From positions 1-64,000 of the forward strand of contig JAEUQN010000007.1 in NCBI GenBank assembly GCA_016789725.1: a DNA stretch of 64,000 nt, written 5' to 3'. Position numbers and translations under genes: made by a program. Shown piece after piece: positions 18,321 to 27,326 of this stretch (position 1 is its first letter; every line of letters begins with the position of its first letter). The notes under the pieces were generated by a model. That model ran no database searches and was not told where the DNA came from. It worked only from the letters and a program-made list of their open reading frames with translations. The DNA is from Blastocatellia bacterium (GTDB lineage: Bacteria; Acidobacteriota; Blastocatellia; RBC074).

Positions 18321-19075
18321 AACCTGCTGTATTCACAATTGTATTGGGCCTGATTGTGCTGGTGAGCCTTGGCTGGTCGCAGCCGAAATCCGATTGCGCT
18401 TCAACCCTCACCGCCCTTGAGCAACAAATTACCGCGCAGAAAAATATGCTGTGGGATTGGGCTGGGCTGATCCGTTATGGCAGCGAAAATACGGAGATTG
18501 CAAAACCCAAAGCGGACGAAAATCGGGTCGTCTTTTTGGGCGATGAGATTACCGAAAACTGGGGGCAGGGTCGTACACCTTTCTTTTCCGACAAGCCATA
18601 TTTGAATCGCGGGATTACCGGGCAAACCTCGCCGCAATTGCTTGTGCGGTTTCGGCAGGACGTGATCAAGCTCAAACCCAAAGTTGTCGTGGTTCAAGTC
18701 GGGCTGAATGACATCGCCAGTATTTATAGCCCGATTACGCAAGGTATGTTCGCTGAAAACATTATGTCCATTGTCGAGCTGGCGAAGGCGAACAATATCC
18801 GCGTCGTGCTGGCTTCGCTCACGCCGATTTGCGATTGCTATAAAAAACAATCATCGTTACGCCCCTTCGGCAAAATTATTGGGATGAACGGTTGGCTCAA
18901 GGACTATGCTGCCGAAAGCGGTTCGGTCTATCTGGATTACTATTCTGCGCTGGCAGAAGGTCGCAATTTGAAAAAAGAATTTACGGACGATGGATTGCTT
19001 TTGACTGACGCGGGCTACGCTGTGATGAGACCGTTAGCAGAGCAGGCCATTGCTCAGGCCTTGAGCAAGCCGTAA
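18317..19075 (+). CDS. Secreted SGNH/GDSL-hydrolase fold protein, probably catalytically inactive
   Basis: 252 aa with signal peptide [22 protein letters not shown]. Fold motifs are recognisable: block I reads [10 protein letters not shown] instead of FLGDSITxxW, so the nucleophile Ser is Glu77; block III GLND keeps the oxyanion Asn; block V reads D225-G-L-L-L-T-D, where the usual D-x-x-H has Leu228 in place of His. Two of three catalytic residues are thus absent, while the Asp and the core remain. It is translationally coupled to the cytochrome/HhH gene. A binding or structural role is inferred; a divergent catalytic mechanism cannot be excluded. Confidence 0.82.
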   Translation: MKPAVFTIVLGLIVLVSLGWSQPKSDCASTLTALEQQITAQKNMLWDWAGLIRYGSENTEIAKPKADENRVVFLGDEITENWGQGRTPFFSDKPYLNRGITGQTSPQLLVRFRQDVIKLKPKVVVVQVGLNDIASIYSPITQGMFAENIMSIVELAKANNIRVVLASLTPICDCYKKQSSLRPFGKIIGMNGWLKDYAAESGSVYLDYYSALAEGRNLKKEFTDDGLLLTDAGYAVMRPLAEQAIAQALSKP

Positions 19076-19082
19076 TCGTTTT

Positions 19083-19187
19083 GTACCGTAGACGGTCAAA
19101 GCTACGGCGTTTCTGATTTGGACAGTCCTTTCTTATCACCAAAGTTATTCCCTGAAATCAACCGCAGACTCCCACAGTCTACGGTAC
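19083..19187. repeat. 11-bp inverted repeat spanning the gap
   Basis: GTACCGTAGAC at 19083-19093 and GTCTACGGTAC at 19177-19187 are exact reverse complements bracketing the intergenic space. The right arm ends 19 bases before the next ATG at 19207. Another family of palindromic spacer. Confidence 0.7.
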
Positions 19188-19206
19188 ATTGGAGATCGAA
19201 TTTCTT

Positions 19207-20424
19207 ATGTTGAATCTATCGCAAGTGCAAGACGCAATTGATGCGAGTGCCGGTATTTTTCGGCTCGAACCATGCTGGGTGCCGCGTTCGTTTTTAATTC
19301 CAGGCCGACGGCTGAAACTGCATCCTGACGATCTCTACGCCTTTGGCGGACATCGCGGAGGTATTGATGAACGCTGGTTTTCTTCGACCACAAAAGCTGC
19401 GAACGGCGAACATACGACTGAGTTTGAAGGCTTGAGTTTTGTTCGTCCCGACAGCGGCAAAAGCTTTTTGCTGAAAGACGCCATTGAAGTCGCAGGCGAT
19501 CAGATTCTGGGGCAGGAAGTGATGGAATCCGTTGGCGGATGGGGAATGCTTTGCAAGTTCTTCGACAACATGGGACCGATTCCGCACCACATGCACCAGA
19601 TGAATGAACACGCCGAGAAAGTCGGACAGAAAGGCAAACCCGAAGCGTATTACTTCCCGCCGCAATATAACTCTGTCGTGAACGCTTTCCCGCACACGTA
19701 CATGGGACTTGAACCCGGCACGACGAAAGAAGACGTGTTTCGGTGTCTGGAAAACTGGAATAAAGGCGACAACGGCATCCTGAATCACTCGCGCGCCTAT
19801 CGCCTGGAACCCGGCACTGGCTGGCAAGTTCACGCTGGCATCTTGCACGCGCCCGGCTCGCTTGTGACCTACGAACCGCAAGTCAACAGCGACGTGTTCG
19901 GCATGTTCCAATCCGAAGTCGAAGGCCGCGTGGTGGATTGGAGCCTGCTCACGAAAGACGTGCCGCCCGAAAATCATTACGATTTTGAATACCTGATCGG
20001 GATGTTGGATTGGGACGCGAACGTGAACCCTGAATTCGCCAGGACGAACAAAATCTTTCCGAAACCAGTGAAGCTAGTTGAAGAAATGGAAGCTGAAGGC
20101 TACCGCGAACTGTGGATCACCTACGGCACGCCATTTTATTCGGCGAAGGAATTGACCGTGTTGCCAAAGCAGTCTGTTGTTATCAAAGACGCCGCCGCGT
20201 ACGGCATGATTTTGACCGAAGGCTACGGCACGATTGGCAAACACGCGGCTTCGACGCCTGCCATGATTCGCTTCGGCCAAATGACGCAGGATGAATTTTT
20301 CGTGACGGTAGATGTCGCGCGCGAAGGCGTTCGCATCACAAACCTGAGCGACACTGATCCGCTCGTGATGCTGAAACATTTCGGCCCCGGCAATCCAGAC
20401 GCTGCACCATTAGTAAAAGAGTAA
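19207..20424 (+). CDS. Cupin sugar isomerase, mannose-6-phosphate-isomerase-like
   Basis: 405 aa, cytoplasmic. The start at 19207 (MLNLSQVQDA) is used; TTG at 19189 is possible but adds residues encoded next to a repeat. A metal site of class I phosphomannose isomerase type is seen: PHHMHQMNEHAE near residues 124-135 and HAGILHAPGS near 211-220. The C-terminal half is a second cupin-like module. Homologous proteins isomerise aldose/ketose phosphates. Only an inverted repeat separates it from the TIM-barrel isomerase gene, suggesting both serve one sugar pathway. The substrate is not determinable. Confidence 0.72.
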   Translation: MLNLSQVQDAIDASAGIFRLEPCWVPRSFLIPGRRLKLHPDDLYAFGGHRGGIDERWFSSTTKAANGEHTTEFEGLSFVRPDSGKSFLLKDAIEVAGDQILGQEVMESVGGWGMLCKFFDNMGPIPHHMHQMNEHAEKVGQKGKPEAYYFPPQYNSVVNAFPHTYMGLEPGTTKEDVFRCLENWNKGDNGILNHSRAYRLEPGTGWQVHAGILHAPGSLVTYEPQVNSDVFGMFQSEVEGRVVDWSLLTKDVPPENHYDFEYLIGMLDWDANVNPEFARTNKIFPKPVKLVEEMEAEGYRELWITYGTPFYSAKELTVLPKQSVVIKDAAAYGMILTEGYGTIGKHAASTPAMIRFGQMTQDEFFVTVDVAREGVRITNLSDTDPLVMLKHFGPGNPDAAPLVKE

Positions 20425-20430
20425 GAAATA

Positions 20431-20546
20431 AACCATGGGGAACACGGGGAGCACGGGGAGAGACTTTGAACAGGCAATAATCATCCTTGCAACAAAGCGC
20501 CTCTCTCACACTTGATGGCCCCGTGCTCCCCGTGTTCCCCGTGGTT
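20431..20546. repeat. 28-bp inverted repeat built of CACGGGGA units
   Basis: The arms 20431-20458 and 20519-20546 are reverse complements with one mismatch. Each arm consists of direct repeats of ACACGGGGA/GCACGGGGA. It fills the gap between two sugar genes without interrupting them. Confidence 0.85.
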
Positions 20547-20567
20547 GAATAAATCTCAAGGAGTCCC

Positions 20568-21608
20568 ATGAACCAATACCCCAAAATCCATAACGCAACC
20601 TGGCCCGGACTCGTCGGCAAAGGTGGCCCCGACGCAGAACCGATTATTGAATTTGAAAAGATGCTCGATATGACCGCCGCTGCCGAAGTCAACGGGCAAC
20701 GCTTCGACGGCGTAGACATCTTCTTGTCATTGCCACACACCGACATTGATTCGACTGACGATCAATTGAAAGAACTCACCGATCAAGTCGCTTCGCGCGG
20801 GCTTGTGATTGGCTCGCTCGTCGCTCCCGTATGGGGGCCGACAGGCGGCGGCTCGGCGATGGGTTCGGAAGAAGAGCGCAACGCTTTCCTGACGCAAATC
20901 CGCAAGTCATGCGAAGTTGCAAACAAGCTCAATAATCTCGGCATTCGTCACTACGGCGTTGTCCGCATTGATTCATCGTGCAGCCCCAGCGATTGGTCAG
21001 CCGATCCCGCAGGCAACACCAAGAAGATTGCCGACACGTTCCGCGAAGCCTGCAACATTGCCGAAGACTACGGCGAAGTGCTTGCGGCAGAGGGGGAAAT
21101 CTGCTGGGGCGGGATGCACAGTTGGAAATATTTGCAGGAACTCCTAGAACAAGTAGATCGCCCGAACACGCTCGGCATTCAAGCCGATATGGCGCACACA
21201 ATGCTGTTCACGATGGGCTACAACGCGCCGGAACATCGCTTGTTGCCGGACAATTATGATTGGGCGGACAAAGAAGTGCTTTACGAAGCGTTAGGCAAAA
21301 TGACGACCGCGTTGCGCCCGTGGGTGAAAGACTTCCACGTCGCACAGAACGACGCGACCGTGAAAGGCTCCGGCTCACACGACAAGACGGGCCGCCATTG
21401 TCTGCCGAACGATCCGAACGGCAAGATGGACATCGTACGCGCCGCTGGCTTGTGGTTGCGCGATGCGGACGGCAACGTGACCAAGAGCGTGCAGCATATC
21501 AATTGGGACGGTTGCATGTTCTCGAACGAAACGATGACCGATCCTGCAACGTGGAACAGCATTCTGGCCACGATGATCGCAGTGCGCGATGCCCACGGAT
21601 GGAATTAG
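20568..21608 (+). CDS. TIM-barrel sugar phosphate isomerase/epimerase
   Basis: 346 aa, AP-endonuclease-2-like (xylose-isomerase-like) TIM barrel. Metal-ligand candidates at strand ends are visible: LAAEGEICWGG (Glu), GIQADMAHT (Asp, His), and KDFHVAQND (His). An SD-like AAGGAG precedes the ATG (20560-20565). No signal peptide, so it acts in the cytoplasm. With the cupin isomerase upstream and the Gfo/Idh/MocA oxidoreductase beyond the restriction cassette it forms a sugar-acid or inositol-like catabolic set, a combination frequent in acidobacteria. Exact substrate unknown. Confidence 0.83.
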   Translation: MNQYPKIHNATWPGLVGKGGPDAEPIIEFEKMLDMTAAAEVNGQRFDGVDIFLSLPHTDIDSTDDQLKELTDQVASRGLVIGSLVAPVWGPTGGGSAMGSEEERNAFLTQIRKSCEVANKLNNLGIRHYGVVRIDSSCSPSDWSADPAGNTKKIADTFREACNIAEDYGEVLAAEGEICWGGMHSWKYLQELLEQVDRPNTLGIQADMAHTMLFTMGYNAPEHRLLPDNYDWADKEVLYEALGKMTTALRPWVKDFHVAQNDATVKGSGSHDKTGRHCLPNDPNGKMDIVRAAGLWLRDADGNVTKSVQHINWDGCMFSNETMTDPATWNSILATMIAVRDAHGWN

Positions 21609-21623
21609 AAATGGTGAGGGCAA

Positions 21624-22262
21624 ATGACCTTGCAAGCTTTTGACCGCAATAAGCACCTATACAAAAATGCTGAATTTGCTGAACTCGTCAAAGACGCTGT
21701 CAGGTTCTTTAATGGTACGCCGGTACACGAACTACCTCCGCCAGAATCATTTCTGGGAACAGGTGTTTATGCTTTGTACTACATTGGCAATAACCCAATG
21801 TATGTGCGTTACGCCGAACTAAATCGCCTTGCATACAGTTCTCCAATTTACGTGGGGAAAGCTGTTCCAAAAGGATGGAGGCAGGCTCGCGTTTCGGCCC
21901 GCGACACAACGCAGTCGCGCGAACTTTTTAATCGCTTGCGCGAGCACAGCAGAAGTCTTTCAGTCGCCGCTGACCTGGCACTTAAGGAGTTCGCTTGCCG
22001 TTTCGTGATCTTTGAGGAAGATAGTTCCGATATGATTGGTACGGTAGAAGCTGCGATGATCAAATTAAGCCAGCCGCTTTGGAACACGGCTGTTGATGGC
22101 TTTGGCAATCACGATCCAGGTAGTGGGCGTTACGAGCAAGCAAAATCCGACTGGGATATTCTTCATCCAGGAAGAGTTTGGGCTGAGAGATGTAAAGGTG
22201 AAGGGACACAAAGGTCTATCATTCTTGCTACGATCAAACGCCACTTGGAAAAATTAGGATAG
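21624..22262 (+). CDS. GIY-YIG type II restriction endonuclease, Eco29kI family
   Basis: 212 aa, close to the length of Eco29kI. GIY-YIG landmarks are G47-V-Y49, I-Y76-V-G, R104-L-R-E-H108, E142 and N154 (PLWN), the same spacing and even numbering as the catalytic residues I recall for Eco29kI (Tyr49, Tyr76, Arg104, His108, Glu142, Asn154). That enzyme cuts CCGCGG; specificity here is inferred only. The ATG lies 16 bases after the sugar isomerase stop and the gene ends 6 bases before the methyltransferase ATG. Codon use is more AT-rich than in neighbours, a sign of transfer. Confidence 0.9.
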   Translation: MTLQAFDRNKHLYKNAEFAELVKDAVRFFNGTPVHELPPPESFLGTGVYALYYIGNNPMYVRYAELNRLAYSSPIYVGKAVPKGWRQARVSARDTTQSRELFNRLREHSRSLSVAADLALKEFACRFVIFEEDSSDMIGTVEAAMIKLSQPLWNTAVDGFGNHDPGSGRYEQAKSDWDILHPGRVWAERCKGEGTQRSIILATIKRHLEKLG

Positions 22263-22268
22263 CTATTG

Positions 22269-23459
22269 ATGAAATCTCTTGAGTTATTTTCTGGTGCGGG
22301 TGGATTAGCAAAAGGGCTAGAGTTAGCAGGATTTGAGCACACCGCTTTTGTTGAAATAAACAAAGATGCTTGTGCCTCGCTTGCCGAAAACTTTGGCACC
22401 GATAGAGTTTTTCAAGGTGATGTCAAAGACTTTAATTTAGGAGGTCTTGAAAATATTGATGTAATTGCAGGCGGGCCACCCTGTCAGCCTTTTTCACTTG
22501 GAGGTAAACACAAGGCGTATCAGGACAGTCGAGATATGTTCCCTTACGCCATTCGAGCAATTGAACAGCTTTCGCCGAAGGCATTCGTATTTGAAAATGT
22601 AAAAGGATTACTTCGCCCTTCATTTGCCGATTACTTTGAATACATATTGCTCCGACTAAGTTACGCCGATGTTGGCATGGGCAGAGACACCGACTGGCGC
22701 GGTCACCTGCAATCGTTGAGAACGCTAAACAGACATCGATCAACGGAAAAACGATATGACGTGAAATTCCAGTTAGTGAATGCCGCTGATTACGGCGTTC
22801 CGCAAACACGGGAACGCGTTGTTATCGTTGGAGTTCGAACCGATCTTTCTTTGTCATGGTCTTTTCCAGAAATAACCCATTCAGAAGATAGATTACTGTG
22901 GGATATGTATATAACAGGTGAATATTGGGACCGACATTGCGTTCCGTTGGTTACACGCCCATCTTTCGATGAGATTACCAAAGAAAAGGTCATACGGCTG
23001 AAAGAACGATACGGTTGGTTTGAGCCGGATTTATTGGCGTGGCGGACAATACGAGATGTTTTACACGATTTGCCCGATCCTAAATCTGACCATTGCATTA
23101 TTGATCATGTATTTCGAGATGGCGCTCGACCCTATCCTGGTCATACCGGAAGTGATTTTGATTGGCCATCGAAAACGATTAAAGCAGGTGGACATGGAGT
23201 TCCCGGAGGAGAAAATATGATTCGATTTTTCGATGGCAATGTTCGCTATTTCACCGTGTTTGAAGCCAAGCGAATACAAACCTTCCCTGATGATTTTGTA
23301 ATCAAAGGGGCGTGGGGGGAAGCCATGCGCCAAATCGGCAATGCTGTTCCTGTTTTACTAGCAGAAAAGATAGGGCGTGAACTGGTTAGCAAGCTGAAGT
23401 GCACTAACAATTCATACCAGCGAATTTCAAATGGAACCTTTGAATTCGCACATTTGTAG
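22269..23459 (+). CDS. DNA (cytosine-5) methyltransferase of a type II R-M system
   Basis: 396 aa. Start ATG at 22269 (the TTG at 22266 would add one residue). Motif I ELFSGAGGLAKGLE binds AdoMet, motif IV GGPPCQPFS carries the catalytic Cys72, motif VI is ENVKGL, motif VIII QTRERVVIVG, and IX/X RIQTFPDDF and IGNAVPVLLAEKIG, with a target-recognition region of about 200-320 between them. It protects host DNA from the nuclease encoded immediately upstream. AT-rich base composition matches the nuclease and differs from the flanking metabolic genes, so both probably arrived together. Confidence 0.94.
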   Translation: MKSLELFSGAGGLAKGLELAGFEHTAFVEINKDACASLAENFGTDRVFQGDVKDFNLGGLENIDVIAGGPPCQPFSLGGKHKAYQDSRDMFPYAIRAIEQLSPKAFVFENVKGLLRPSFADYFEYILLRLSYADVGMGRDTDWRGHLQSLRTLNRHRSTEKRYDVKFQLVNAADYGVPQTRERVVIVGVRTDLSLSWSFPEITHSEDRLLWDMYITGEYWDRHCVPLVTRPSFDEITKEKVIRLKERYGWFEPDLLAWRTIRDVLHDLPDPKSDHCIIDHVFRDGARPYPGHTGSDFDWPSKTIKAGGHGVPGGENMIRFFDGNVRYFTVFEAKRIQTFPDDFVIKGAWGEAMRQIGNAVPVLLAEKIGRELVSKLKCTNNSYQRISNGTFEFAHL

Positions 23460-23480
23460 CCAAAGGTACAAAGGCAATTT

Positions 23481-24629
23481 ATGAGCAAAAAACAACTCAA
23501 CATCGGATTAGTCGGTTACGGCTTCATGGGGCGCACGCATTCCAACGCCTTCCTGCAGGCCGGACGTTTCTTTGATCTGCCCTGTCAGCCGGTGCTGAAA
23601 GCAGTGTGCGCTCGCAATCCTGAGCGTGTACAGGCGTTCGCGAACAACTGGGGTTACGAATCTGCTGAAACCGATTGGCGCAAGCTGATTGAGCGTGATG
23701 ACATTGATCTGATTGACATCGCCAGCCCGAACGATACGCACGCCGAAATCGCGATTGCTGCCGCACAGGCAGGCAAAATGGTGATGTGCGAAAAGCCGCT
23801 CGGTCGCACAGCGGAAGAAGCGCGCACAATGGTCGAAGCCGTTGAACGCGCAGGCGTGCCGAACTCCGTTTGGTACAACTATCGTCGCGTTCCGGCTGTG
23901 ACGATGCTCAAGCAGATGCTGGATGATGGCCGCTTCGGTCGCATCTTCCACTACCGTGCGAAGTTTTTGCAGGACTGGACGATTTCACAGGACTTGCCGC
24001 AGGGTGGCGAAGGCTTGTGGCGGCTTGATGTTTCCGTTGCGGGCAGCGGCGTCACGGGCGATTTGCTGGCGCACAACATTGACACGGCGATGTGGCTGAA
24101 TGGCCCGATTACCGAAGTCGTCGCAATGACCGAGACCTTCATCAAAGAACGCAAACACAATCTGACCGGCGAAGTCGCGCCCGTTGGCATTGACGATGCC
24201 AGTTCGTTCCTCTGCCGCTTTGCCAATGGTTCGCTCGCGATGTTTGAAGCGACGCGGTATGCGCGCGGACACAAGGCGCTCTACACGCTGGAAATCAACG
24301 GCGAACATTGCTCGGCATTTTGGGATTTGCACGATTTGCATCGGCTGCAATACTTCGATCACCGCGACGAAAGCATTGTGCGTGGCTGGCGCAACGTTCA
24401 CATCACCGACGGCGATCAGCCGTATATGAAACATTGGTGGGTGCCCGGTTTGCAGATCGGATATGAACATACCTTCACGCATCAGTTCGCTGATTTTGTA
24501 ACAGCCGTAGGTGAAGGCAAACCGTGTCCGCCGACGTTCCGCGATGGCTTGGCGACAGATTTGGTTTGTGATGCGGTGCTGAAGTCAGCGCAAACGCGAC
24601 AATGGGAAGCGGTCGGCTCTGCTGAATAA
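23481..24629 (+). CDS. Gfo/Idh/MocA-family NAD(P)-dependent oxidoreductase
   Basis: 382 aa, cytoplasmic. The Rossmann nucleotide motif [12 protein letters not shown] is at about residues 9-20, the family's EKPLG at 104-108 carries the catalytic Lys, and [10 protein letters not shown] near 194-203 supplies the His/Asp region. Members oxidise or epimerise sugars, inositols and sugar acids. It follows the R-M cassette and shares orientation with the isomerases at 19.2-21.6 kb, so the original operon was probably isomerase-isomerase-oxidoreductase before the cassette entered. Confidence 0.9.
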   Translation: MSKKQLNIGLVGYGFMGRTHSNAFLQAGRFFDLPCQPVLKAVCARNPERVQAFANNWGYESAETDWRKLIERDDIDLIDIASPNDTHAEIAIAAAQAGKMVMCEKPLGRTAEEARTMVEAVERAGVPNSVWYNYRRVPAVTMLKQMLDDGRFGRIFHYRAKFLQDWTISQDLPQGGEGLWRLDVSVAGSGVTGDLLAHNIDTAMWLNGPITEVVAMTETFIKERKHNLTGEVAPVGIDDASSFLCRFANGSLAMFEATRYARGHKALYTLEINGEHCSAFWDLHDLHRLQYFDHRDESIVRGWRNVHITDGDQPYMKHWWVPGLQIGYEHTFTHQFADFVTAVGEGKPCPPTFRDGLATDLVCDAVLKSAQTRQWEAVGSAE

Positions 24630-24639
24630 CGAAACTCAC

Positions 24640-24740
24640 TCATTTTCCATTTTCCATTTTTCGTTTGTCATTTGCCATTGTATGCAGACGCGCTTCTGGA
24701 AATGACATATGAAAGATGACAAGTGGAAAATGGAAAATGA
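24640..24740. repeat. 17-bp inverted repeat, CATTTTCC type
   Basis: The arms 24640-24656 and 24724-24740 are exact reverse complements, each containing two ATTTTCC units. Similar words occur at 6049-6130. The right arm ends 4 bases before the GGAGG ribosome site of the next gene. Confidence 0.8.
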
Positions 24741-24754
24741 AACGGAGGACTCCA

Positions 24755-25546
24755 ATGAAAAAACTCACGATCATCACTGCTGCTCTGCTCGCAGCGACAC
24801 TCTTGGCTTTTGCCGTCATCGCCCAACAAACTCCGCCGCCACAAGGTGGACAACCAGGACAAGGACGCCCGCCCGGTGGCGGAATGCGCACTGGCATTGA
24901 GGCGCTCGCCGTAGAGGATCGCACCGGGTTTGAATCGCTCTTTGATGGCAAGACCTTAAAAGGCTGGGATGGTGATCCGCAATTTTGGCGCGCTGAAGCT
25001 GAAACCATTATTGGCGAAAGCACAGCGGAAAAGCCGGTCAGGGTCAACACGTTTTTGATCTATCGCGGCAGCCAGCCCGGCGACTTTGAATTAAAAGTAG
25101 ACCTCAAAATGAACTCGACCAACACGGGCATTCAATACCGTAGCATCGAGTTACCCGAAGTGGGCAAGTGGATACTCAAGGGCTATCAGGCCGATATGGA
25201 TTTCAATAATCAGTTCACCGGGCTTTTGTATGAAGAACGTGGACGGCAATTTCTGGCTCCGCGTGGGCAAATGGTGCATATCGGACCGGGCAACAAAAAA
25301 CGTGTAATCGCCAATTTGCGGAACCCAGATGATCTCAAAGCGACGATCAAGGTGAACGACTGGAACACCTATCACATCATCGCGCGTGGCAATCGGCTCA
25401 CGCACATCATCAACGGTCATCTGTTTTCCGAAGCGATTGACGACGATCCGGCGGGACGTTCGATGGGCGGTCTGCTTGGCTTCCAAATACACACCGGCCC
25501 GCCGATGAAACTCGAATTGCGCAACATCTACCTCAAGAATTTGTAA
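24755..25546 (+). CDS. Secreted DUF1080 protein (3-keto-disaccharide hydrolase-like)
   Basis: 263 aa from ATG 24755, preceded by GGAGG at 24744-24748; the upstream in-frame start at 24716 lies inside a repeat arm. Signal peptide [21 protein letters not shown], then a Pro/Gly/Gln-rich linker ([17 protein letters not shown]), then the DUF1080 concanavalin-like fold with its typical entry [20 protein letters not shown], the mid motif NTGIQYRS, and the end [25 protein letters not shown]. Family members cleave 3-keto-glycosides and often sit beside Gfo/Idh/MocA oxidoreductases and TIM-barrel isomerases, as here. Confidence 0.9.
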   Translation: MKKLTIITAALLAATLLAFAVIAQQTPPPQGGQPGQGRPPGGGMRTGIEALAVEDRTGFESLFDGKTLKGWDGDPQFWRAEAETIIGESTAEKPVRVNTFLIYRGSQPGDFELKVDLKMNSTNTGIQYRSIELPEVGKWILKGYQADMDFNNQFTGLLYEERGRQFLAPRGQMVHIGPGNKKRVIANLRNPDDLKATIKVNDWNTYHIIARGNRLTHIINGHLFSEAIDDDPAGRSMGGLLGFQIHTGPPMKLELRNIYLKNL

Positions 25547-25683
25547 TCGCAAGTGGACCGAAAATTTTTCGCGCTCTGTTATTCATCTCGATAACAGAGC
25601 GCTTTTCTTTATGGTCGTCACTTGGCAAAGCGGAGAGCGCACCGGATAATAACGCGCCAGCCATTGCGAGGAAGAAATCGAAA

Positions 25684-27150
25684 ATGAGGAATATCTCAAT
25701 GTCGTTATTGCGTGTATTACTTGGTACGTTGTGCCTGTATTGGATTGTGTCTATTGGCGTGTTTGCCCAACGTGTGGAGTTTGATCTGGTGATTGCCAAT
25801 GGCCGCGTGGTTGATCCCGACTCCAAGCTGGATGCCGTTCGCCACGTTGGCATACGTGGCAAAAGTATCGCGGCGATTTCAGCGTCCCCGCTCAAAGGCA
25901 AGCGCAGTGTTGATGCGAAAGGTCAGGTTGTCACCGCCGGTTTTATTGATCTGCATTCGCACGGGCAGGATGATGAGAACTATCGCTTCAAGGCAATGGA
26001 TGGTGTGACAACTGCGTTGGAAATGGAAGTCGGCGCATCGCCCGTTTCCCAATGGTATGCCGAACGCGAAGGCAAATCGCTTATTAATTTTGGCGCGACC
26101 GTTGGGCATATCCCCGCGCGCATGGCATTGCTTGGTGACACGGGAACATGGTTGCCACGCGACAAGGCGATCACCGCGCAACTCAACGGTGAGCAGAAAT
26201 CACAGTTACTTCAGACCTTGCAGCAAGGCTTGAATGAGGGTGCCATCGGCGTCGGCTTTGGCCTTGCTTACGTGTACGGCGCAACGCGCGAAGAGATTTT
26301 TGATGCCTTCAAGGTTGCCGCCAAAAACAATGTCACGTGTTTTGTTCACGCCCGCTCACACGGCGCGATTGATCCCGGCAGTGCGCTCGAAGCAATGCAG
26401 GAAGTGATTGCCAATGCCGCAGGCACAGGGGCTTCGTTGCACATTGTTCACGTGACCAGCACTGGCCTGAGCCAGACGCCTGCTTGTCTGGAACTCATCA
26501 AAGGCGCACGGCAACGCGGTTTGGATGTGACGACAGAAGCTTATCCGTACATTGCGGGAATGACGGGATTGGAAACGGCGATCTTCAGCGACGGCTGGCA
26601 GCAGAAGCTGAATATCACGTACAAAGATTTGCAGTGGGTGGCGACCGGTGAACGATTGACGGCGGAAAGCTTTGCGCGCTATCGCCAACAGGGGGGACTG
26701 GTCGTGATTTTTTCAATCCCCGAAGCCGCCGCGAATCTGGCGGTGACTGATCCTGACATTATGATTGCCAGCGACGGTTTGCTGACGAATGGCAAAGGGC
26801 ATCCGCGCGGCGCGGGGTCGTATGCACGTGTGCTGGGCTATTACGTACGCGAGCAGAAAACGCTTTCGCTGATGGATGCGCTGCGCAAGATTTCGTTGCT
26901 GCCCGCACAAAGATTGGAAAAAGCCGTGCCGATGATGCGCAACAAAGGCCGCCTCAAAGTGGGGGCAGATGCTGATGTTGTGGTGTTCGATCCCGCGCGT
27001 GTGATTGACAAAGCGACGTTTGAAAACCCTGCGCAATATTCTGCGGGCATTACGCAAGTTTTCGTCAATGGCGTTGCGGTGGTGCAGGATGGCAAGCTGG
27101 TTGAAGGTGTAAAACCCGGCGTGGCAATTCGTCGTGCCGTATCAAAGTAG
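25684..27150 (+). CDS. Secreted amidohydrolase, N-acyl-D-amino-acid deacylase-like
   Basis: 488 aa with a signal peptide (LLRVLLGTLCLYWIVSIGVFAQ). The amidohydrolase barrel shows the metal motif FIDLHSHGQDD near residues 89-99, further ligands in CFVHARSHGA and HIVHVTSTG, and the late Asp in IASDGLLTNGKGHPRGAGSY. The C-terminal KGRLKVGADADVVVFDP is the composite beta-domain of D-aminoacylases and dihydroorotase-like enzymes. It probably frees D-amino acids from N-acyl derivatives in the periplasm. The next gene on the same strand encodes a D-threonine-aldolase-like enzyme, a natural partner. Confidence 0.87.
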   Translation: MRNISMSLLRVLLGTLCLYWIVSIGVFAQRVEFDLVIANGRVVDPDSKLDAVRHVGIRGKSIAAISASPLKGKRSVDAKGQVVTAGFIDLHSHGQDDENYRFKAMDGVTTALEMEVGASPVSQWYAEREGKSLINFGATVGHIPARMALLGDTGTWLPRDKAITAQLNGEQKSQLLQTLQQGLNEGAIGVGFGLAYVYGATREEIFDAFKVAAKNNVTCFVHARSHGAIDPGSALEAMQEVIANAAGTGASLHIVHVTSTGLSQTPACLELIKGARQRGLDVTTEAYPYIAGMTGLETAIFSDGWQQKLNITYKDLQWVATGERLTAESFARYRQQGGLVVIFSIPEAAANLAVTDPDIMIASDGLLTNGKGHPRGAGSYARVLGYYVREQKTLSLMDALRKISLLPAQRLEKAVPMMRNKGRLKVGADADVVVFDPARVIDKATFENPAQYSAGITQVFVNGVAVVQDGKLVEGVKPGVAIRRAVSK

Positions 27151-27156
27151 ATGTTG

Positions 27157-27306
27157 TTTCTCCACGAAGTTACACGAAGCAGCACGAAGGAGGGACAGGG
27201 GGATGGAGTGAAAGAGCGAAAGGAGGGACAGCGAACGTGCGCTCTGTCCCTCTTTCTCTCCTTCGCCCCTTCTTCGTGAATCTTCGTGTGGCTTTGTGGA
27301 GGAGAA
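27157..27306. repeat. Long imperfect inverted repeat with CACGAAG and GAGGGACAG units
   Basis: The left side TTCTCCACGAAG...ACACGAAG is matched on the right by CTTCGTG...CTTCGTGTGG...GGAGGAGAA, and the inner GAGGGACAG units pair with CTGTCCCTC. It bridges the gap between the deacylase and aldolase-like genes. Confidence 0.7.
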
Positions 27307-27326
27307 ATTCTTTCTAAAGAGGTCGT

